This document shows, one piece after another, positions 52,077 to 60,513 of a stretch of DNA of 64,000 bases; position 1 is the stretch's first letter, and every line of letters starts with the position of its first letter. The notes beneath the pieces are model-generated. The model worked only from the letters and a program-made list of their open reading frames with translations. It did no database searches and was not told where the DNA came from. Made by a program: the position numbers and the translations under genes. This DNA comes from Streptomyces sp. CC0208 (GTDB lineage: Bacteria > Actinomycetota > Actinomycetes > Streptomycetales > Streptomycetaceae): positions 6,076,001 to 6,140,000 of the forward strand of contig NZ_CP031969.1 of assembly GCF_003443735.1 (NCBI RefSeq), given 5' to 3'.

Positions 52077-53114
52077 TCAGGTGGCCAGGGGGTCGAGTGA
52101 CATCGGCTCGATCCGGCCCTCCAGCATGTACCCCAGTCCCTGTACGGCGCAGACGTCCGGCCGCTCGGCGATGTGCACCGGCATCCCGGTGGCGTGCCGC
52201 AGCATCTGGTCGAGCCCGGGGAGCAGGGCGGAACCGCCGACCATCATGATCCCGCGGTCGGCGAGGTCGGCCACCAGGTCGGGCGGGCAGTTGCGCAGCA
52301 CCCGGCCGATGCCGTCGAGCACGGCGGTCAGCGGGGTCTCGATCGCGTCCCGTACGGCGGCGGTGTCGACCTGCACCGAACGGGCCAGTCCGGTGGCGAC
52401 GTCCCGTCCGTGGATCTCGGTGGAGGCGGGGCCCTGCGGGGTGAGGCCGTTGCCGGAGAGGGCGAGCTGGAGCGGTCGTACGGACTGACTGGGCAGCATC
52501 AGCTCGTGCTCGTGACGCAGGTGCTGGACGATCGCGTGATCGACGGCCTCGCCGCCGACCGGGACGCGCTCGGCGGTCACGATCGACCCGAGGGAGAGCA
52601 CGGCGACCTGGGTGGCGGCGGCCCCGCACACCATGATCATGGTGGCCTCGGGCCGCTCGACGGGCAGTCCGCAGCCGACGGCGGCCGCGATGAGGGTGTC
52701 CACCAGCTCCACGCGCCGCGCCCCGAGCCCCACCAGGGTCTCGATCGCCGCGCGCTGGGCCAGCGGATCGGCGTCGTGCGGGGTGCAGGCGGCGGCCCGC
52801 AGCCGGGGCTTGCGGCGCAGGTTGCGGCGGATCTTGTCGCCGAGCAGATGGCGCAGCATGCGCTGGGCCATCTCGATGTCGACGACGGTGCCGCCGGAGA
52901 CGGGCCGGACGACACGGATGTAGTCGGGGGTGCGGCCCGTCATCTTCTCGGCGAACTCACCGACCGCGATCAGCGCGCCGGTACGGGTGTTCACGGCGGC
53001 GGCCGACGGCTGGTCGACGACGAGCCCGGCCCCCTTCACGTACACCCGCGTCCTCGCCGCGCCCAGGTCGACGGCGAAGTGGCAGCGGCGCAGCTGCTCC
53101 AGACTGGCGGTCAT
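52077..53114 (-). CDS. mbl: MreB-like cytoskeletal protein Mbl
   Basis: A 345-residue actin-fold ATPase: phosphate-1 FAVDLGAARTRVYVKG (12-27), connect-1 and phosphate-2 MIMVCGAAATQVAVLSLG, adenosine motif IMMVGGSALLPGLDQML. In streptomycetes the stand-alone Mbl supports spore wall formation alongside MreB. It differs from MreB in several usually invariant positions (phosphate-2 lacks the DIGGGT pattern). ATG 53114 has GGGAGG ahead. The symbol is based on homology and memory of S. coelicolor gene order. Confidence 0.88.
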   Translation of the reverse strand: MTASLEQLRRCHFAVDLGAARTRVYVKGAGLVVDQPSAAAVNTRTGALIAVGEFAEKMTGRTPDYIRVVRPVSGGTVVDIEMAQRMLRHLLGDKIRRNLRRKPRLRAAACTPHDADPLAQRAAIETLVGLGARRVELVDTLIAAAVGCGLPVERPEATMIMVCGAAATQVAVLSLGSIVTAERVPVGGEAVDHAIVQHLRHEHELMLPSQSVRPLQLALSGNGLTPQGPASTEIHGRDVATGLARSVQVDTAAVRDAIETPLTAVLDGIGRVLRNCPPDLVADLADRGIMMVGGSALLPGLDQMLRHATGMPVHIAERPDVCAVQGLGYMLEGRIEPMSLDPLAT

Positions 53115-53176
53115 GGAGGTCCTCCCGAGAGCACAGACCGTGGGCACGCCGGGTGGCGGGCTTAGTGGCATCGTGC

Positions 53177-53209
53177 GGGGGAGGGGGAGGGGGCGCCTTT
53201 CTTAGGGGG
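53177..53209. repeat. G-tract cluster (possible quadruplex)
   Basis: Three G5 tracts separated by single A residues (53177-53193) and a fourth at 53205-53209, between the mbl start and the carboxyltransferase stop. Confidence 0.5.
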
Positions 53210-54605
53210 CCGGGCGGGGTGCCGCTGAATGGGGGTTTCTGCCGCCGTCGGGCGCGATCACCCCGAGATCCACCAGGTCCTGCGGCCGGATCCGCAGCTG
53301 ATCCGCCGTCGGTTCGACCTCCTCCGGCGCTCGCTTCAGGATCGCCGCCGCCAGTTCCGGCGCGATCACGGAGAAGTAGCTGTCCGGTGTGGCGTACGTC
53401 CTTCCGGGCGCCGCCAGGGCCAACGCGCCGCCCGAGCCGCCCTCGCCGATGAGGAGGGACGTGATCGGGGTGCGGGCGGAGGCGACCGTGGCGAACAGTT
53501 CGGCGATGGCCGCACCCACGCCCTGGCGCTCGGCCTCGGCGTCGTTGGCCGCGCCCGGGGTGTCCACCAGCGTGAGCACCGGGATGCCGAGGCGGTCCGC
53601 GAGGCGGATCAGACGGGTGGCGGTGCGGTAACCGGCGGGGCGGGTCGCCGTGCCGGTCTGGGCGGCATAGGCGACGGTACGGCCCCCGTGCTCCCCGAAG
53701 CCGCACAGCATGCCCGGGTCGGTGCCCCCGCAGCGGTCGCCTGAGACGGCCGCGCGCCGGGTGAAGTAGGCGTCCAGGTAAGCCTCCGCACGGGGCCGCT
53801 CCGGAGAACGGGCCCGGCGGACCGCGTCCCACCCGGTGGCGGGCAGGTCGGCCGTGCCGAGCGGGGCCGGGACGGGAGCGGGTGCCGGTTCGGGGGTACG
53901 GCCGTCCGCGGTCCCGTCGCCGGCTGTGCCCGACCGCCTCGCCAGCAGCCGCAGCCACAGTCCGAGGGTCTCCCGCAGTTCCTGCGGCCGTACGACCGCG
54001 TCCGCCGCGCCCGCCGCGACCTGAGCCTCCGCCGTGTACGCCGTCGGGTCCGCGTCGGCAGGGCGGACCCGGGAGCCCGCGAAGCCGACCTGGGCGCCCG
54101 GGAGGGCGAGGACCACGTCGGCGCCGGCGCCCAGGGTGGCCCAGCCGCCGCCGGTGGTGGGATCGCGCAGCACCGCGATCTGGGGCAGGCCCGCCGCCCG
54201 GGTGAGCGCCGACTGGCGTGCCACGCGCTGGAGTTGGGACAGGGCGAGCATGCCCTCCTGCATACGGCTGCCTCCCGTGGCCACCAACGGGACGACCGGC
54301 AGGCGGTGTTCGCGGGCGTAGGTGTACGCCGCCTCCAGACGGTCCCCGGTGCGTTCGCCCAGCGAGCCGCCGAGGAAGCCGAACTCGAAGGCGATCAGGA
54401 CGGCTCGGGTGCCCTCGACGCGCGCGGTGCCGCAGACGACCGACTCCTGCTCGCCGGTGCGTTCGGCGGCGCGGGCGCGCGAGGCGTCGTAGCCCTGCCA
54501 GGCGAGCGGCCCGTCCGGCTTCGACTTCCTTGCGGGGTACGGGATTTCGCTGAAGTCGTCGGCGAGCAGGGCTACCGCCTCGCGTGCGGACAGGCGCTCA
54601 GCCAT
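53202..54605 (-). CDS. Fused acyl-CoA carboxyltransferase (beta and alpha halves)
   Basis: A 467-residue carboxyltransferase with both crotonase-like halves: N-terminal half with FEFGFLGGSLGERTGDRLEA and VATGGSRMQEGMLALSQLQR, C-terminal half with LVDTPGAANDAEAERQGVGA and IGEGGSGGALALAAPGRTYA. It resembles AccD/AccA of acetyl-CoA carboxylase and also MdcD/MdcE of malonate decarboxylase. A Pro/Ala linker (about 228-248) joins the halves; zinc-finger Cys residues are absent. Its start overlaps the matB stop by 8 nt, so a malonyl-CoA-linked role is likely. No biotin carrier or carboxylase gene is nearby. Confidence 0.82.
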   Translation of the reverse strand: MAERLSAREAVALLADDFSEIPYPARKSKPDGPLAWQGYDASRARAAERTGEQESVVCGTARVEGTRAVLIAFEFGFLGGSLGERTGDRLEAAYTYAREHRLPVVPLVATGGSRMQEGMLALSQLQRVARQSALTRAAGLPQIAVLRDPTTGGGWATLGAGADVVLALPGAQVGFAGSRVRPADADPTAYTAEAQVAAGAADAVVRPQELRETLGLWLRLLARRSGTAGDGTADGRTPEPAPAPVPAPLGTADLPATGWDAVRRARSPERPRAEAYLDAYFTRRAAVSGDRCGGTDPGMLCGFGEHGGRTVAYAAQTGTATRPAGYRTATRLIRLADRLGIPVLTLVDTPGAANDAEAERQGVGAAIAELFATVASARTPITSLLIGEGGSGGALALAAPGRTYATPDSYFSVIAPELAAAILKRAPEEVEPTADQLRIRPQDLVDLGVIAPDGGRNPHSAAPRPAP

Positions 54606-56043
54606 GCAGCACCCGCTTCATGATCTTCCCCATGTCGTTGCGGGGGAGGGCGGTGAGGTGGTGGACGACCCTGGGGCGCTTGTGCGGGGCCAGGCGGCGG
54701 GCCACGTGGTCCGCCAACTCCTCCAGCTGCGGCGGCGACTGGGAATCCGCCGGGACGATCCACGCCACGATCCGCTCGCCCAGGTCCGGGTCCGGCTCCC
54801 CGGTCACCGCCGCCTCCCGCACCCCGGGGTGCTCAAGGAGCGCGTTCTCGATCTCACCCGCTCCGATCTTGTAACCGCCGCTCTTGATCAGGTCGGTGGC
54901 CTTGCGGCCGACGATCCGGACGTACCCGTCCGCGTCCCGCACCGCCATGTCCCCGGTACGGAACCAGCCGTCCGACGTGAACGCGGCCGCCGTCGCGTCC
55001 GGCCGGTTGAGGTACTCGGTGAACAGGTTCGGGCCGCGCACCTGGATCTCGCCCACCGTCTCGCCGTCGTACGACGTGATCGGTGACCCGTCCTCCTCCA
55101 CCAGCCGCAGCTCCACGCCCGGCAGCGGTACGCCCACGGTCCCGGCCCGCGGCTCGCCGTCGGCGCGCACGCTGGTGTTCATCAGGGTCTCCGTCATGCC
55201 GTAGCGCTCGACGACCCGGCGGCCGGTCGCGGCCGTGATGCGCTCGTGGTCGTGGACGGGGAGCGCCGCCGAACCGGAGACGAGCAGTCGGGCACCGGCC
55301 AGCGCCTTCACCAACTCCGGGTCCCCGGACAGGGTCTCGGCGATGCGGTGGTACATCGTGGGGACGCCGAAGAGCATGGTCGCGCCGTCGTTCAGCTCCC
55401 GGGCCACCCCGTCCGTGCTGAAACGGCCGAGGTGGCGGACCGAGCCGCCGCGGCGCAGCGGGCCGAGGACGCCCAGCACCAGGCCGTGCACATGGAAGAG
55501 GGGCAGACCGTGCACCAGGACGTCGGCCGAGGTCCACTGCCAGGCGTCGGCGAGGGCGTCCAGAGTGGTGGCGACGGCTCGTCGGGGGAGCACGGCGCCC
55601 TTCGGGGGGCCGGTGGTGCCGGAGGTGTAGACGACCAGGGCGGGGTCGTCGTCCCGCGCCGCACTGTCGAAGGTGGTGCCGCCGGTGGCATGCACGTCGA
55701 TGTCGAGGCGCTCCAAGTCACCGACCGCTGACGGGAGTTCAGCGCCCGGTGCGGCGAGCAGCAGACCCGGCGTGCTGTCGCCGAGGATGTGCCCGAGCTC
55801 CTTCTCGCCGGACTTCGGGTTGAGCGGCACCGCGGCGACACCGGCCTCCAGGGCCGCCACCACGGCCACCGCGGTCTCCAGTTCCGGCGTCGCCCAGACA
55901 GCCACGCGGTCGTACCGCGCGAGACGGGCCGCCAGGGTGCCGGTCGCCGCCGCCAGTTGCGCGTAGGTGAGCGAGCGGTCGCCGAACCGCAGGGCGACCC
56001 GCCCCGCCGTGTCGCCGGTCAGGGCCGGGAAGAGAGTGGTCAC
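54598..56043 (-). CDS. matB: Malonyl-CoA synthetase
   Basis: A 481-residue ANL-superfamily ligase that makes malonyl- (or methylmalonyl-) CoA from the free acid, CoA and ATP in the cytoplasm. Motifs: ATP loop VVYTSGTTGPPKGAVLPRRA, LPLFHVHGLVLGVLGPLRRG, A5 RYGMTETLMNTS, A7 GWFRTGDMAVRD and the catalytic Lys in LPRNDMGKIMKRVL. The sequence matches the well-studied Streptomyces MatB type. It feeds extender units for polyketides and fatty acids. It is first in a two-gene operon with the carboxyltransferase. Confidence 0.93.
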   Translation of the reverse strand: MTTLFPALTGDTAGRVALRFGDRSLTYAQLAAATGTLAARLARYDRVAVWATPELETAVAVVAALEAGVAAVPLNPKSGEKELGHILGDSTPGLLLAAPGAELPSAVGDLERLDIDVHATGGTTFDSAARDDDPALVVYTSGTTGPPKGAVLPRRAVATTLDALADAWQWTSADVLVHGLPLFHVHGLVLGVLGPLRRGGSVRHLGRFSTDGVARELNDGATMLFGVPTMYHRIAETLSGDPELVKALAGARLLVSGSAALPVHDHERITAATGRRVVERYGMTETLMNTSVRADGEPRAGTVGVPLPGVELRLVEEDGSPITSYDGETVGEIQVRGPNLFTEYLNRPDATAAAFTSDGWFRTGDMAVRDADGYVRIVGRKATDLIKSGGYKIGAGEIENALLEHPGVREAAVTGEPDPDLGERIVAWIVPADSQSPPQLEELADHVARRLAPHKRPRVVHHLTALPRNDMGKIMKRVLHG

Positions 56044-56100
56044 GCGTCGTACTCCTTGCCTGTCGTTGCTGCTCGGTGTGCGGTCGGGAGCCTCCCCGGT

Positions 56101-56973
56101 CTACCGCCCGGCGGCCGCCAGCACCGCCTCCACCACCGGCCGCAGCGACCCGGGATGCAGGAACAGGAAGAGGTTCGGCTCGACCAGCTCCAGCTCCATG
56201 ACCCGCGGCTGTCCGTCCTCCCCGTCGACGAGGTCCACGCGCGCGTACAGCAGCTCCGGCGCGTCCGGTACGGCTGCCAGGGCGCGCTCGGCGACGGCCT
56301 GTTCGGCCGGGGTCGGCGTCCAGGGCTCCAGTCCCGGGTGGGCGACCTTCGCCGCGTCGAAGGCCGTACCGGGCGCGAGGACGGCCCGCTTGCGGCTGGC
56401 GTGCAGCAGCCGGCCCCCGAAGAACTGCAGCGCCCGCTCACCGGCCGCGTCGATACCCCGCATGTACGGCTGCACCATCGCGGTCAGCCCCTCCGCGTGC
56501 ATGCGCTCCAGCTGCCGTACCGCACTCTCGTGCTGCCCGGGCGTGTACCGCGCCGCGTAGCGCGCGCCCGCCCCGGACGTGGGCTTGACGACGTACTCGT
56601 GGTCGTCGGGCAGGTCGGCCGGGTCTCCGGGCGCGAGATAGCGCGTCGGCACCACCGGCACGCCCGCCTCCGCGAGCTCCCCTAGGTACCGCTTGTCGGT
56701 GTTCCAGCGCACGACCTCCGCCGGATTGGCGAGCCGCGTCGCCTTGCCGCACCGCTGCGCCCACGCCACGAACTCGGCGGCCCGCCAGCTGTAGTCCCAG
56801 GTCGACCGGATGACGGCCAGGTCGTAGCCGGCCCAGTCGACGTCTGCGTCGTCCCAGAACACGGCCTGCGCGTCGGCTCCGGCCTCGCGCAGCGCCGCCA
56901 CCAGCACGGGCAGATCGGCGTCCTTGCTGGGCTCGGGGCGGGGGTCGTAGGTGACGAGGGCGATTCGGGGCAC
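56101..56973 (-). CDS. ATP-grasp domain protein
   Basis: A 290-residue ATP-grasp ligase. LAVIRSTWDYSWRAAEFVAW is the family's typical N-terminal motif; DHEYVVKPTSGAGARYAARY is the ATP lysine loop, MVQPYMRGIDAAGE follows, and VMELELVEPNLFLFL holds the metal Glu/Asn pair. It likely forms an amide or peptide-like bond; the substrate is unknown. GTG 56973 has AAAGGA ahead; ATG 56991 has no ribosome site. It lies 57 nt upstream of matB in the same direction. Confidence 0.83.
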   Translation of the reverse strand: MPRIALVTYDPRPEPSKDADLPVLVAALREAGADAQAVFWDDADVDWAGYDLAVIRSTWDYSWRAAEFVAWAQRCGKATRLANPAEVVRWNTDKRYLGELAEAGVPVVPTRYLAPGDPADLPDDHEYVVKPTSGAGARYAARYTPGQHESAVRQLERMHAEGLTAMVQPYMRGIDAAGERALQFFGGRLLHASRKRAVLAPGTAFDAAKVAHPGLEPWTPTPAEQAVAERALAAVPDAPELLYARVDLVDGEDGQPRVMELELVEPNLFLFLHPGSLRPVVEAVLAAAGR

Positions 56974-57247
56974 GGCGGGGTCCTTTCCCATACGGCTCGA
57001 CCAGCAGGCTAACCACGGCGGACGCAACCGCCACAACCGCTCCCGTATCCGCACCGTGTGCGCGTTGCCGCCGACGGCCCCGAGGATCGTGGTCGACGAC
57101 TTCACCCCGGCAGCGGAGTGACCGCCCGGCACGGGGGTCACGTGGACCGCCCCCGCCCCCGCTGGCTGGCACACCCCGCCCTGGACGCCGTCGAACTCCC
57201 CCTGGCGGAGGATTCGGCCACCCTGGTGGGGACGCGGCGCCGGGCGG
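56974..57247. other. Intergenic stretch without a recognised gene
   Basis: About 270 nt between minus-strand genes. A plus-strand frame (57058-57285) is open but lacks any recognised motif. Nothing else is seen. Confidence 0.35.
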
Positions 57248-57844
57248 TCAGCGCACGGTCAGTCTCTGCAGCAGCCCCCACGTGAACTCGGCCACCACCT
57301 CCCGTCGTACGCCCTCCTCGTCCGGGGCCCTGAACGCCAGGCCCCAGCGGGTCGGGGCCGTGCCCTCCAGGGGGCGGGCCGGGGGGAAGGCCCGGGCCGC
57401 CTCGTCGACCGTGCAGGACCAGGGGGTGAGGTCGGCGAGTGTGTGCAGGCCGGGGCCCTTGGCTCCCGGGGCGCGGATCAGCCACTCGTTCCAGACCGCG
57501 CCGGCCGGGGACAGGAGGACCTCGAAGCGGAGGTCGGGCCAGAGCGGGACGGGCCAGAGCCAGGCCTCGCACTCCAGGTCGCCCACCTTGCGGGTCAGGA
57601 CCGTCTCCGGGACGCCGAGGACCGAGCGGTACCGGGACGCGGCGGCGCGGGCCCGAGGCGAGCGGACCATCGCCTGCCAGCGCTTGTTGGCCTCGCGCAT
57701 GTCCGCGATCGAGGCGCCCAGGGTGCGTCTGGCGCCCTCCACCAGGTCGGGGTTGTGGTCGGCCATGCGGCGCAGCAGGACCAGCTGGAAGTCCTGGACG
57801 GTGAAGGGGCTAGCCGGGGGCTTTCCGGAGGACATGGTCACCAT
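57248..57844 (-). CDS. Hypothetical protein, last gene of the envelope operon
   Basis: A 198-residue soluble protein. Visible segments: VQDFQLVLLRRMADHNPDLV near the N-terminus and LECEAWLWPVPLWPDLRFEV in the centre, rich in Trp. No family recognised. ATG 57844 (GGGGGAC ahead) lies inside the end of the FkbM methyltransferase gene, a 35-nt overlap, so it is probably co-translated. Confidence 0.65.
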   Translation of the reverse strand: MVTMSSGKPPASPFTVQDFQLVLLRRMADHNPDLVEGARRTLGASIADMREANKRWQAMVRSPRARAAASRYRSVLGVPETVLTRKVGDLECEAWLWPVPLWPDLRFEVLLSPAGAVWNEWLIRAPGAKGPGLHTLADLTPWSCTVDEAARAFPPARPLEGTAPTRWGLAFRAPDEEGVRREVVAEFTWGLLQRLTVR

Positions 57845-58643
57845 CGTCCCCCACAGCACTGACACCGGGCCGGCGCCCGTCGGGCAGGAACAGCACCGAG
57901 TTGATGTACCGCGGGCGCCGGAGGAAGGGCAGGACACGGCGGAGCAGGCCCTGGCTGACGACGTACGAGGCCGTCTCCTGGTGGGCCTCCAGGGGGAAGC
58001 CGGACAGCGGGACCCAGGTGGCGCGGGGCAGCACCCAGCCGTCGTAGCCGAGGAGGGACAAGTACGTCACCACCGGGGCGATCGGCTGGATCCGGGACTC
58101 CAGCTCGACGAAGAGCGCGGGCCGGTCGCGCGCGAGGATTCCCGTCGCCCCGCGCAGCACCGCCAGCTCGCTCCCGTCCACGTCGATCTTGATGAAACCG
58201 ACGTCTTTCAGGCCCAGTTCGTCCAGCGTGACGCAGCGGACGTCCAGCGCGCGGCCGTGGATGTCACGCCGGACCAGGGAGGACACCCCGCGGTCGCCCT
58301 CGTCGCCGGGCGGCAGCCACAGCCGGGCAATCCCCGGGCGGTCGGTGGCGGCGGCCTGGACGACCTGGACGTTCGCCGGGGCCGCCGAGGTCAGCAGCCG
58401 GGCCAGATGGGGGACCGGCTCGACGGTCACCACGCGCCGCGCCCGCCCGGCCAGCCGCCGCGTCCACGGCCCGTACCAGCCGCCCACGTCCACCGCCGTC
58501 CGGCAGTCCGCCGGGCACAGCTCGGCCAGCCGCGCCAGCTCCGGCTCGAAGCGCGGGTACACGGCCCGGGCCGCCGCCGCGACGAGGCGGGTGGGCAGAT
58601 GGGGGGCCACTCTCGCCGCCCAGGTGCGCGCCGGTCCGGTCAT
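57810..58643 (-). CDS. FkbM-family methyltransferase
   Basis: A 277-residue SAM-dependent methyltransferase: motif I DCRTAVDVGGWYGPWTRRLA (near 46-65), the acidic VVTVEPVPHLARLL, and the FkbM core DVGFIKIDVDGSELAVLRGA. FkbM enzymes O-methylate sugars or polyketide hydroxyls. Its ATG overlaps the Trm112-like stop by 4 nt. In this operon it may methylate an envelope glycan or lipid. Confidence 0.85.
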   Translation of the reverse strand: MTGPARTWAARVAPHLPTRLVAAAARAVYPRFEPELARLAELCPADCRTAVDVGGWYGPWTRRLAGRARRVVTVEPVPHLARLLTSAAPANVQVVQAAATDRPGIARLWLPPGDEGDRGVSSLVRRDIHGRALDVRCVTLDELGLKDVGFIKIDVDGSELAVLRGATGILARDRPALFVELESRIQPIAPVVTYLSLLGYDGWVLPRATWVPLSGFPLEAHQETASYVVSQGLLRRVLPFLRRPRYINSVLFLPDGRRPGVSAVGDDGDHVLRKAPG

Positions 58644-58849
58644 GGGGTCATCCGTTTCAGGAGGTCCTCGTGCTCGTCGTCCGTCACCTGCTCACCGGAG
58701 GACGGCAGCAGCTGCGGGATGCCGTCGACGATCGGGTAACGGCGGTGCAGCCGGGGGTTGTAGAGGGCCTCGTCCGGCGGTACGAGGTGCAGGGGGCCCT
58801 TGTCGAGCGGGCAGGCCAGGATCTGCAGCAGCGGGTCGTCGGGGTTCAT
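58640..58849 (-). CDS. Trm112-family small protein
   Basis: A 69-residue Trm112p-like protein: LLQILACPLDKGPLHLVP and RRYPIVDGIPQLLPSSGE are the family's two conserved blocks. Only one Cys remains (Cys13), so the zinc knuckle is lost. Trm112 proteins stabilise methyltransferases; here it sits directly before an FkbM methyltransferase and overlaps both neighbours by 4 nt. Confidence 0.88.
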   Translation of the reverse strand: MNPDDPLLQILACPLDKGPLHLVPPDEALYNPRLHRRYPIVDGIPQLLPSSGEQVTDDEHEDLLKRMTP

Positions 58850-59763
58850 GGGGGCGTCAACTCCTTGGCACCGATGGCGGGTTGGGGCGCCGGATCATGC
58901 TTGGGCATGCTGAGCAGTACGGCGACCGCGAGCACCGTGCCCGCGAGGCGCAGCGCGAGCCGCAGCGGATCGTGGGGCAGGGACTCACCGAACGAGAGCG
59001 TGCCGAGCACCGCGGTGTACAGACAGGTCACCGTCGTGCACACCGGCACGATCAGCGAGGCCCGGCAGCGCTGCAGCGCTGCCTGCGACATCACCAGACC
59101 GAACGCTCCGGTGAACAACAGGAGATACGGATACGGAGAGCCCAACAGCTCAACTACCGCGCCACCAAGCCCACTTGACGTCAGGCAACTCGACACGCCC
59201 TTGATCGCGAGCGAACTGACCCCGTACAGCAGACCCACCGCCACGCCGTACTCGACGCCGGTCGTCGGCATCCGGTGCCGGTGTCGGGTGCGCCGCTCGG
59301 CGGACCCGTACAGCCACACGCCCGCCGCCAGCGACGGCACGGTCACCAGCAGGATCAGCTGGTACGGGGCGTCCCGGCTGACCCGGTCCGAGCCCTCCTT
59401 CAGGGACAGCACCACCATGAGGAGCGCGGCGAGGATGGCGCCCAGCGCATACCGTTCCCGGCCGGTCGTCTCCTCGCCCAGCAGCCGCGCCGACAGCAGC
59501 ACCAGCAGCACGAGACCGGAGACGAAGATGCCCTGCGCGGCCGCGATCGGCAGCGTCCGGTACACCGCGAGCTGCGCCCCGAACCCGGCGGCCAGTGAGA
59601 GCGAGCCGCCGATCCAGAGCGGACTTCTGAGCACCAGCCCGAGCAGCCGCGCCGGTTGCCGGATCGACACCTCCGGCAGGGCGGTCAACGCCCTTTTCTC
59701 CAGCACGAATCCGACGCTGTACAGGGTGTTCGCCAACAGAGCCGCCGCCACTCCCCACCACAT
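58846..59763 (-). CDS. DMT (EamA-like) family transporter
   Basis: A 305-residue membrane protein with nine to ten helices, beginning MWWGVAAALLANTLYSVGFV. LPIAAAQGIFVSGLVLLVLL and the second repeat LYGVSSLAIKGVSSCLTSSG show the internal duplication of DMT carriers. Relatives move nucleotide sugars, amino acids or lipid-linked sugars. It overlaps the Trm112-like gene by 4 nt and starts 12 nt after the preceding methyltransferase stop. Confidence 0.85.
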   Translation of the reverse strand: MWWGVAAALLANTLYSVGFVLEKRALTALPEVSIRQPARLLGLVLRSPLWIGGSLSLAAGFGAQLAVYRTLPIAAAQGIFVSGLVLLVLLSARLLGEETTGRERYALGAILAALLMVVLSLKEGSDRVSRDAPYQLILLVTVPSLAAGVWLYGSAERRTRHRHRMPTTGVEYGVAVGLLYGVSSLAIKGVSSCLTSSGLGGAVVELLGSPYPYLLLFTGAFGLVMSQAALQRCRASLIVPVCTTVTCLYTAVLGTLSFGESLPHDPLRLALRLAGTVLAVAVLLSMPKHDPAPQPAIGAKELTPP

Positions 59764-59775
59764 GGTCCCCGCCCC

Positions 59776-60513
59776 CTAGGTCTTGCGCGCGTGCAGCAGC
59801 AGGATCGACGCGAGCGAGGGTCTGGCACACGCGAGGCGGTCCAGTGCGCGCAGCGGACGCGGCACACCGTGGAAGGGAGCCCCCTCCAGCCGTACGACCT
59901 CGAAGCCGGCCGCCGCGACGAACTCCCGCAGCGCACGCGCCGTGTACAGCCGCAGATGCCCCACGACCTCCCGCCCCGGCCGCCCGTGGATCGCCCGCAG
60001 ACTCACCTCGGAGAACACCGGCTGGACGCCGGCCAGCAGCAGGCCGCGGTTGTACCAGGCGGCCAGGTTCGGCGTGGACAGCATGAGATGGCCTCCCGGG
60101 CGAAGGATGCGACGGATCTCGTCCAGCGCGGCGTCGGGGTCGACGAGATGCTCGACGACCTCGCTGAACAGCACGGCGTCGACGGAGGAGTCCTTGAACG
60201 GCAGCCCCGTGCCGCCGAGTTCACCGCGGATGGCGTACGACAGTCTGGCGCGGGCGCGCTGGAGGGCGTCCTGGGACCAGTCGACGCCGACGATGCGGTG
60301 ACCGGTGAGGAGCGGGGCGGCGGTGGCGGCCGCGGAGCCGTCGCCGCAGCCGATGTCCAGGACGGTACGCGGGGCCGTTCCGGCGGTGCCGAGGGCCGCG
60401 GCCAGCATGCGGGCCTGGCGCAGGGAGCGGGGTGTGCCGGAGGCGACCGGGACGGCCGGGTCCTCGTAGAAGTCCCTGAGGCTGCCGCGGCGCGGGGGTG
60501 CGGTGGTGTTCAC
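59776..60513 (-). CDS. Class I SAM-dependent methyltransferase
   Basis: A 245-residue methyltransferase: motif I PRTVLDIGCGDGSAAATAAP (near 49), VDAVLFSEVVEHLVDPDAAL, and RILRPGGHLMLSTPNLAAWY, the last a UbiE/UbiG-like pattern. The C-terminal part (HLRLYTARALREFVAAAGFE) is typical of methyltransferases beside glycan genes. GTG 60513 overlaps the condensation-like stop by 4 nt. Confidence 0.87.
   Translation of the reverse strand: MNTTAPPRRGSLRDFYEDPAVPVASGTPRSLRQARMLAAALGTAGTAPRTVLDIGCGDGSAAATAAPLLTGHRIVGVDWSQDALQRARARLSYAIRGELGGTGLPFKDSSVDAVLFSEVVEHLVDPDAALDEIRRILRPGGHLMLSTPNLAAWYNRGLLLAGVQPVFSEVSLRAIHGRPGREVVGHLRLYTARALREFVAAAGFEVVRLEGAPFHGVPRPLRALDRLACARPSLASILLLHARKT

Noticed and set aside
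52173..53165. 330-codon plus-strand frame opposite mbl
   Set aside because: His/Gly/Asp-rich antisense shadow; the Mbl actin motifs on the minus strand are decisive.
57058..57285. 75-codon plus-strand frame between ATP-grasp and hypothetical genes
   Set aside because: No ribosome site, no family; overlaps the end of a minus-strand gene.
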